A stretch of 46,151 nucleotides of DNA from Duganella sp. (GTDB lineage Bacteria; Pseudomonadota; Gammaproteobacteria; Burkholderiales; Burkholderiaceae_D), in the NCBI GenBank assembly GCA_026225475.1, contig JAMFSU010000126.1:1-46151 (forward strand), written 5' to 3'. The notes below the pieces were generated by a model that was not told the origin of the DNA, did not search any database, and was given only the letters and a program-made list of their open reading frames with translations. Position numbers and translations under genes: made by a program. Every line of letters begins with the position of its first letter. Position 1 is the first letter of the stretch. This document shows, piece after piece, positions 40,598 to 46,151 of this stretch.

Positions 40598-42523
40598 ATG
40601 GGCAAGCTTATAGGTATCGATCTTGGAACCACAAACTCTTGCGTGGCAGTGATAGAGAATGGCGTCCCGAAAGTAATAGAAAATGCGGAAGGTTCCCGTA
40701 CCACGCCGTCCATTATTTCCTATCTGGCCGACGGTGAGATTTTGGTCGGCGCACCTGCGAAGCGCCAAGCGGTGACGAACCCGAAGAACACCCTGTACGC
40801 TGTGAAACGACTGATCGGCCGCAAGTTTGATGAAAAGGAAGTGCAAAAAGATATCAGTTTGATGCCTTTCCAGATCGTCAAAGGCGACAACGGCGACGCC
40901 TGGATTGGCGTACGCGACAAGAAATTGGCACCACCGCAGATTTCAGCAGAAGTATTGCGCAAGATGAAGAAAACAGCGGAAGACTATCTCGGGGAAACAG
41001 TCTCGGAGGCAGTTATCACCGTGCCGGCCTATTTCAACGATGCTCAGCGTCAGGCAACCAAGGATGCCGGGCGTATTGCTGGACTGGATGTCAAGCGCAT
41101 TATCAATGAACCGACTGCCGCTGCACTGGCGTTCGGCATGGACAAGGTCCATGAAGGCGACAAGAAAATTGCGGTCTATGACCTCGGTGGCGGGACATTC
41201 GATATCTCGATTATCGAGATTGCCTCACTGGCGGGTGATAAGCAGTTCGAGGTGTTGTCGACCAATGGCGATACGTTTCTGGGAGGTGAAGATTTCGACC
41301 AGCGCATCATCGACTACATTATCGACGACTTCAAAAAGATCAATGGCATCGATCTGAAGAAGGATCCGATTGCCCTGCAACGTATCAAGGCGGCCGCCGA
41401 ACGGACCAAGATCGAGCTGTCGTCGGCACAGCAGACAGATATCAACGAACCTTATATCGCCATGGCCAACGGCGCACCTATCCATTTGAACATGACAATG
41501 ACACGGGCCAAGCTGGAAGCCCTGGTGGAGGAACTGATCAACGCCACGATTGCGCCTTGCCATATCGCCATCAAGGATGCCGGCATCTCTGTGGCCGACA
41601 TCGATGACATCATTCTGGTCGGCGGGATGACCCGTATGCCCGGCGTGCAGAAGAAGGTCAAGGAGTTCTTCGGCAAGGAGCCGCGCAAGGATGTCAATCC
41701 AGACGAAGCGGTTGCCGTCGGCGCAGCGATTCAGGGTGCCGTCCTGTCGGGTGACCGTAAGGATTTGTTGCTGCTCGATGTGACGCCTTTGTCACTTGGG
41801 ATCGAAACCATGGGGGGCGTCATGAGCAAAATGATTCACAAAAACACGACGATTCCGACCAAGTTCAGTCAGATCTTTTCGACGGCCGATGATAACCAGC
41901 CAGCAGTCACCATTAAAGTATTTCAGGGAGAGCGCGAAATCGCTTCCGGCAACAAGACCTTGGGAGAATTCAATCTGGAAGGAATTCCTCCCTCCGCGCG
42001 CGGCACGCCTCAGATCGAGGTGACTTTTGATATTGATGCCAACGGCATCTTGCACGTCGGCGCCAAGGACAAGGCGACTGGCAAGGAAAACAATATCACT
42101 ATCAAAGCCAATTCAGGCTTGACCGAAGTGGAAATACAAAAAATGGTGAAAGACGCCGAGCTCAATGCGGCCGCTGACAAGCTTCTGGTGGCGTTAACTG
42201 AGTCGCGTAACCGTGCGGATGCCTTGATTTATTCGAGTCGCAAGTCACTGTCAGAAAATAGCAAAGTCATTGGCCCTGCGGAAACGGCAAGAATTGAAGG
42301 CCTGATTGCCACGCTGCAATCAGCAGTGGCCGATGGTGACAAAAAAGCGATCGACCAGGGTATCGACAATGTTTCAAGTGCGCTTGAGAAAGTCTCGGAA
42401 CAGATCAAGAGCCAGAGCACGGCAGTGCCGCCAGCAAGCCATGGATCACAAGAGGATAGTCATGGCGCCGAAAAAGGACATGATGATGCAGTTGAGGCAG
42501 AGTTCAAAGAGGTTGAAAAATAA
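40598..42523 (+). CDS. dnaK: Hsp70 chaperone DnaK, probably an accessory copy
   Basis: Protein of 641 aa, full length. ATPase domain: [67 protein letters not shown] and [20 protein letters not shown]. Substrate domain: [20 protein letters not shown]. The C-terminal tail EAEFKEVEK is canonical. The neighbours are not grpE or hrcA but a CbpA-type J protein, which suggests a second, stress-specific DnaK next to the main one elsewhere. That needs genome context. A short inverted repeat (AGCACTC/GAGTGCT, 42524-42558) follows the stop codon. Confidence 0.93.
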   Translation: MGKLIGIDLGTTNSCVAVIENGVPKVIENAEGSRTTPSIISYLADGEILVGAPAKRQAVTNPKNTLYAVKRLIGRKFDEKEVQKDISLMPFQIVKGDNGDAWIGVRDKKLAPPQISAEVLRKMKKTAEDYLGETVSEAVITVPAYFNDAQRQATKDAGRIAGLDVKRIINEPTAAALAFGMDKVHEGDKKIAVYDLGGGTFDISIIEIASLAGDKQFEVLSTNGDTFLGGEDFDQRIIDYIIDDFKKINGIDLKKDPIALQRIKAAAERTKIELSSAQQTDINEPYIAMANGAPIHLNMTMTRAKLEALVEELINATIAPCHIAIKDAGISVADIDDIILVGGMTRMPGVQKKVKEFFGKEPRKDVNPDEAVAVGAAIQGAVLSGDRKDLLLLDVTPLSLGIETMGGVMSKMIHKNTTIPTKFSQIFSTADDNQPAVTIKVFQGEREIASGNKTLGEFNLEGIPPSARGTPQIEVTFDIDANGILHVGAKDKATGKENNITIKANSGLTEVEIQKMVKDAELNAAADKLLVALTESRNRADALIYSSRKSLSENSKVIGPAETARIEGLIATLQSAVADGDKKAIDQGIDNVSSALEKVSEQIKSQSTAVPPASHGSQEDSHGAEKGHDDAVEAEFKEVEK

Positions 42524-42602
42524 AGCACTCATTGCCTAGTAGGGAAGCGTGGAGTGCTGATCCAGTTCGCGCGGTGGCCACCACGTTTCGACAAGGTTTG
42601 GT

Positions 42603-43535
42603 ATGAAATTCAAAGATTATTATGAGGCAATGGGGGTTGAGCGCAATGCGACACCTAAGGAAATCAAACAAGCTTATCGCAAGCTGGCGCGCTTGTATCA
42701 CCCTGACATCTCAAAAGATCCAAAAGGCAGCGAGAAGTTTCAAGAGGTCGGGGAAGCGTATGCGGTATTGAAAGATCCAGAAAAGCGTGCCGCCTACGAT
42801 CAACTAGGCAAACAACCGGCCGGAGAGCAATTCACGCCGCCACCAGACTGGCAGCAACAATTTCATACCGGCCAAACCGGTTTCGACAATGTTGATCTAT
42901 CGGACCTGTTTGCAGCATTCGGTGAAGCCCGGCACGGCAGCAGATCTGCGCGCCGGAATATGCAAACACGCGGGCAAGACTACGAGCTATCTGCGCATCT
43001 GTCGCTGGAACAACTGTACGCGGGCGAGACGATCGAGGTGCGCGCAGAACTCCCCGAATACGACCAGAATGGCTTGCAACATTATGTGACGCGAACATTC
43101 CGGGTGACGATTCCTGTGGGCGCGTCCGACGGGCAGCGACTTCGACTGACAGGTAAGGGCGCCCAGAGCAGTAACGGTGGAAGTGCCGGCGATCTGTATG
43201 TCGTGTTGGCTTTGCAGCCGCATGCGCTGTACCGGGTCAGCGGCCGTGATCTCTACCTTGATTTGCCTCTGGCTCCCTGGGAGGCAGTATTAGGGGCAAC
43301 GGTGAAAATTCCAACCTTGGGCGGTGCAGTCGAGTTGACCATCAAACCAGGTACCCTCGGAGGGCAACACCTTCGTCTGGCCAAGCGCGGCTTACCCGCT
43401 GGCGATGGCGCCAGCGGCGCACTTTATGCAGTGGTCAGTATTGTGTTGCCAAGTAAAATCACAACGGAGGAACGCAAGCTATTCGAACAGCTCGCCACAA
43501 TCTCAACATTTCATCCCCGTCCGAACTTCCCCTAA
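42603..43535 (+). CDS. cbpA: CbpA/DnaJ-class co-chaperone without zinc finger
   Basis: Protein of 310 aa. J domain (residues 1-70) with LYHPDIS containing the essential HPD; a glycine/phenylalanine linker (about 75-120); and two C-terminal substrate domains (RTFRVTIPVGASDGQRLRL, GAVELTIKPGTLGGQHLRL). The cysteine-rich zinc domain of DnaJ is absent, as in CbpA. ATG 42603 follows GGTTTGGT, a weak site. It stimulates Hsp70 ATPase and probably partners the DnaK encoded 79 nt upstream. Confidence 0.92.
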   Translation: MKFKDYYEAMGVERNATPKEIKQAYRKLARLYHPDISKDPKGSEKFQEVGEAYAVLKDPEKRAAYDQLGKQPAGEQFTPPPDWQQQFHTGQTGFDNVDLSDLFAAFGEARHGSRSARRNMQTRGQDYELSAHLSLEQLYAGETIEVRAELPEYDQNGLQHYVTRTFRVTIPVGASDGQRLRLTGKGAQSSNGGSAGDLYVVLALQPHALYRVSGRDLYLDLPLAPWEAVLGATVKIPTLGGAVELTIKPGTLGGQHLRLAKRGLPAGDGASGALYAVVSIVLPSKITTEERKLFEQLATISTFHPRPNFP

Positions 43536-43599
43536 TAGCGCTCCTGATAGGCTCTGCCAAAGCACACTAAGACCGGTTTCTTTATCCATATCGGCATCC

Positions 43600-43644
43600 C
43601 ATGTTCGGCGTCGAACAGACATGACTATGCTTCGTCGCTATGTT
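43600..43644 (+). promoter_or_regulatory. Crp/Fnr-like operator and promoter of the exported PRC-barrel gene
   Basis: CATGTTCG-GCGT-CGAACAGA (43600-43619), almost identical to the site before the histidine kinase, with -10 TATGTT (43639-43644) at 29.5 bp. The leader before ATG 43741 would be about 90 nt. Confidence 0.72.
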
Positions 43645-43740
43645 GAGCAAGAAGGTGACGCAGATATCCTGTGCGCCTTAATCGCTCTGAACGTCGATAT
43701 GGTGGTTCGCATCATGATCGAAAATATTAAGGTGACAACA

Positions 43741-44418
43741 ATGAAAAAAATCTTCTTGTTCACGGTGCTTGCAAGTGCAGGCATTTTTGGCGTAACCAAT
43801 TTTTCGTCGGCCCAGGTTGCAGGAACAAGCACAACCATCGGCGTCAGTATTGCTGAATCGACGCAAATCGCGTTAGGTTGGAGCGTTAAGAAAACGATAC
43901 TTGGAAAAGAAATCTACAACGATTCCGGAGAGAAAATCGGTAAGGTAAAAGATTTGATCATCGCGAAAGACAGGCAGATCTCGTACGTAATTATTGGTGC
44001 GGGAGGTTTTGTGGGGATTGGTATGCATGATGTGGCGATACCCGTATCGCAGATACAAAACCAGAGTGGAAGATTGGTCATGCCGGGGGCGACAAAGGAG
44101 GTTGTCAAATCTCTGCCGCAGTTTAAATATGCGGATAGTACAGCCAGGCGTGATGATTTTGTCGCCAAGACCGAACTTGATCTCGCAAAGGCAAAGGCTG
44201 AAATTGTGACTCTTCAAAACAAAGCGGCAGCAGGAACGACTGAAGCAAAAGCGGCGATGGACATGAAAATCAGCGCATCGCAGCTAGAAATGAAAGCCAC
44301 CGAGGCTAAACTGACAGAACTGAAAAACGCAACGGCAAACCGCTGGAGAGAGTTCGAGGCAGGTGTGAGTGCGGCCAATGAACGACTACGTAAGTCTCTT
44401 GCGCAAGCCGCAGCGTAA
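43741..44418 (+). CDS. Exported PRC-barrel protein with coiled-coil tail
   Basis: Protein of 225 aa. Signal peptide (FLFTVLASAGIFGVTNFSSA), a PRC-barrel (about 45-125: LGKEIYNDSGEKIGKVKDLI, SYVIIGAGGFVGIGMHDVAI), and a C-terminal alanine/lysine/glutamate-rich coiled coil (about 140-220: ELDLAKAKAEIVTLQNKAAA). ATG 43741 has AAGGTGA upstream. It is probably periplasmic. Its operator links it to the same regulon as the cytoplasmic PRC-barrel gene at 19386. The function is unknown. Confidence 0.85.
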   Translation: MKKIFLFTVLASAGIFGVTNFSSAQVAGTSTTIGVSIAESTQIALGWSVKKTILGKEIYNDSGEKIGKVKDLIIAKDRQISYVIIGAGGFVGIGMHDVAIPVSQIQNQSGRLVMPGATKEVVKSLPQFKYADSTARRDDFVAKTELDLAKAKAEIVTLQNKAAAGTTEAKAAMDMKISASQLEMKATEAKLTELKNATANRWREFEAGVSAANERLRKSLAQAAA

Positions 44419-44555
44419 TCGGCGAACAAGCGAGACTTTCCCGGCTGGGGTCAGATTTTTTGCAGGACTCCGCTTGCTATTCATGCAGAGCGGATCTGCA
44501 CATTGCTGATAATGAGCCATCCGATCTTTTCGTACTATCGACTTTTTAGTCTGCC

Positions 44556-45530
44556 GTGGCTGCAAACTCATCTTCGACCCGAGTTATCTATGCCGCTTTG
44601 GTTGGCAATCTTTTTGTCGCGTTGACTAAAGCGGGGGCTGCTGCGTGGACCGGAAGCTCGTCCATGCTCAGCGAGGCGGTTCACTCGTTTGTTGATATCG
44701 GCAATCAGATTTTGCTGCTCTATGGCATGCGCCGATCATCGCTGCGGGCTGACCCGGAGCATCCGATCGGCTATGGTCGTGAGCTGTATTTCTGGAGCTT
44801 TATCGTCGCCTTGCTTGTCTTTGCGCTCGGGGCGGTAGTGTCGATCTATCACGGTGTTTTGCATCTCCGTCATCCGGAGCCGATTCAAGATGCGTTTGTG
44901 AACTATACGGTTCTTGGACTTGCATTTGTCTTTGAAGGAACTTCCTGGTGGATCGCGCTTAAAAACTTCAGATATATCAAAGGATCACTAGGCTATTACC
45001 AAGCCTTCCGAGGCAGCAAGGATCCGCCATCGTTCGTTGGATTGTTTGAGGATAGTGCCGCGTTAATTGGCATTGTCCTCGCTACATTTGGCACCTACGC
45101 GGCAACAAGTCTGAACATGCCGATGCTTGATGGTGTGGCTTCTATTTTGATTGGATTGGTTCTTGCCGGTACCGCGGCGCTGCTGGCGCGAGAAAGCAAG
45201 AGTTTGTTAATTGGTGAGCGCGCAAGCCGCCAAATGAGTGATTCTCTGCTCAGTATCGCCGAAGCCGCCTGTTCGCAATGCAAGGCCAATGGCGTGTTGA
45301 CTGTACAACTGGCGCCGGACCAGATTTTGGCTGCACTGAGCGTAGAGTTTACCGATACGCTGACGGTGCCCGAGGTTGAGGCTGCTGTCGTGGAGATTGA
45401 ACGCAGGATTCAATCCAAACATCCCGAAGTTGTGACCCTATTCATCAAGCCTCAGACAAACGCTGTTTTCAAAGAAATGGCGCAGCGTCGTTTTGGTTCG
45501 AAAGTCAGCTTGATGACACCGCGCCCTTAA
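44556..45530 (+). CDS. Cation diffusion facilitator family transporter
   Basis: Inner-membrane protein of 324 aa with about six helices. Metal-site-like motifs are SSSMLSEAVHSFVDIGNQ in TM2 (residues about 30-47, with H and D) and GLFEDSAALIGIVLA in TM5. A cytoplasmic C-terminal domain follows (about 215-310, VPEVEAAVVEIERRIQSKHP). CDF proteins export Zn, Fe, Co or Mn against protons; the TM2 H-x3-D pattern here is not diagnostic of one metal. The start is taken as GTG 44556, with only a weak ribosome-binding site. Confidence 0.88.
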   Translation: MAANSSSTRVIYAALVGNLFVALTKAGAAAWTGSSSMLSEAVHSFVDIGNQILLLYGMRRSSLRADPEHPIGYGRELYFWSFIVALLVFALGAVVSIYHGVLHLRHPEPIQDAFVNYTVLGLAFVFEGTSWWIALKNFRYIKGSLGYYQAFRGSKDPPSFVGLFEDSAALIGIVLATFGTYAATSLNMPMLDGVASILIGLVLAGTAALLARESKSLLIGERASRQMSDSLLSIAEAACSQCKANGVLTVQLAPDQILAALSVEFTDTLTVPEVEAAVVEIERRIQSKHPEVVTLFIKPQTNAVFKEMAQRRFGSKVSLMTPRP

Positions 45531-45578
45531 AGCCAGAGGGCGTTTCCGATCCCTATCACTCATCGCATAAGGTTACCC

Positions 45579-45743
45579 ATGATATCTCCAGAAGTTGTTG
45601 CAGCACTCGAGCTGCGGATCCGCGAAGAAGAAATGAAGCGCGATGCCTGGCGAATATCCGGGCCACAGGAAAAATATCTTGAGGCATGCAGCATGGTCGA
45701 CGCATTGGAGTGCCAATTGGAATCTCAACTGCGTGAGCCATGA
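45579..45743 (+). CDS. Small hypothetical protein, 54 aa
   Basis: ATG 45579 has AAGG 7 nt upstream and opens a 54-codon frame (begins MISPEVVAALELRIREEEMK, ends QLESQLREP). It is soluble, helical and acidic/basic with an ALELRIREEE helix. The stop overlaps the next possible start as ATGA. No family is recognised. Confidence 0.55.
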   Translation: MISPEVVAALELRIREEEMKRDAWRISGPQEKYLEACSMVDALECQLESQLREP

Positions 45744-45982
45744 GGTCCGTTTCGGACAGCCGCAAGTGGGCTTGCTTCAGTCAAGATCGCGCGCGACAGG
45801 TGATGTTTTTTCTGCTTGGGATGTCCATTTGGCTGAATTATTCGCCGTCCGCTTTTGCTGCTGATATTTCCCAGTCGGTGCCATTGGTACAGGAATTTCA
45901 GATAAATTCGACATGGATATATTCCTGCACGTTTCTTTTTCTCGGTGTGTCGACGCACAGACAGGTGTTCCGATTTCGCTGA
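45740..45982 (+). CDS. Possible small membrane protein
   Basis: An 80-aa frame coupled by ATGA to the preceding small gene. It has a hydrophobic segment (VMFFLLGMSIWLNYSPSAFA) that could be a signal peptide, and a second one (STWIYSCTFLFLGVS). Nothing else is recognisable. The coupling favours translation, but the C-terminus (HRQVFRFR) looks arbitrary. Confidence 0.35.
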   Translation: MRSVSDSRKWACFSQDRARQVMFFLLGMSIWLNYSPSAFAADISQSVPLVQEFQINSTWIYSCTFLFLGVSTHRQVFRFR

Positions 45983-46028
45983 TTCTGATGTTTCATTAAT
46001 GCGATTTACTACATGTTAAGGACACATC

Positions 46029-46151
46029 ATGCAAACAGAAAACTCACCCAATTACATCTTCAACACGCATGTCGAAGCCGAAGATGCGATTCGCTTACTC
46101 AGTCGCTCCGGATTTGATGTCACCAAGCTGTCCCTGATAGGCAAGGGCTAC
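46029..46151 (+). CDS. GSP17M-like general stress protein, 5' fragment
   Basis: The first 41 codons of a gene that runs off the right edge. ATG 46029 follows AAGGACACATC. The sequence NTHVEAEDAIRLLSRSGFDV followed by TKLSLIGKGY matches the N-terminal domain of general-stress-protein-17M-like proteins, often joined to a glycine-zipper membrane part. It continues the stress theme of the island. Confidence 0.7.
   Translation, partial: MQTENSPNYIFNTHVEAEDAIRLLSRSGFDVTKLSLIGKGY

Overview
The window looks like a chromosomal segment from a betaproteobacterium of the order Burkholderiales, most likely Oxalobacteraceae-like (Collimonas, Herbaspirillum or Herminiimonas type). This rests on protein style, gene neighbourhoods and the G+C-rich intergenic hairpin at the left edge, so the family is an inference. 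It carries about 40 convincing protein genes, a circularly permuted ssrA (tmRNA) gene, one decayed gene and a dense set of intergenic signals.

Left part (1-13.3 kb): a chemoreceptor with its terminator; a minus-strand tmRNA gene whose 3' (CCA) half precedes its 5' half; a Tat-signal family III CoA-transferase followed by an OprB-type porin; a frameshifted SDR remnant; a GH15 glucoamylase-like enzyme; and a LysR regulator divergent from fumarylacetoacetase, an MFS transporter and maleylacetoacetate isomerase (lower tyrosine/homogentisate pathway).

Right part (13.5-46 kb): an energy, redox and stress island. It holds carbamate kinase and PPK2; an aspartate:alanine antiporter with aspartate decarboxylase; two PRC-barrel proteins; three adjacent Crp/Fnr paralogues; an exopolysaccharide operon (UDP-GlcNAc 2-epimerase, GT2 synthase, bactofilin-like protein, exported alpha-helical protein, YaiO-like barrel, membrane protein); a soluble histidine kinase; two zinc alcohol dehydrogenases and an aldehyde dehydrogenase around pntAA-pntAB-pntB; an accessory dnaK-cbpA pair; a CDF exporter; and the start of a GSP17M-like stress protein. 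The content recalls low-oxygen persistence loci of Burkholderia.

Main discovery: twelve intergenic copies of a 20-bp inverted repeat, consensus TATGTKCG-N4-CGNACAKA (TGT-N10-ACA, the spacing of Crp-superfamily operators), lie before the island genes. In most of them a -10-like hexamer starts 29.5 bp from the operator centre, which is class II activator geometry. They precede each of the three crp/fnr genes, carbamate kinase, a small charged protein, the wecB operon, the histidine kinase, a lipoprotein, an alcohol dehydrogenase and both PRC-barrel genes. One precedes no protein gene but a predicted 94-nt RNA: a long nested hairpin with a C-rich loop, closed by a strong terminator, whose outer stem begins at the predicted transcription start. 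I read this as a self-contained Crp/Fnr regulon with its own small RNA, analogous in logic to Fnr-FnrS.
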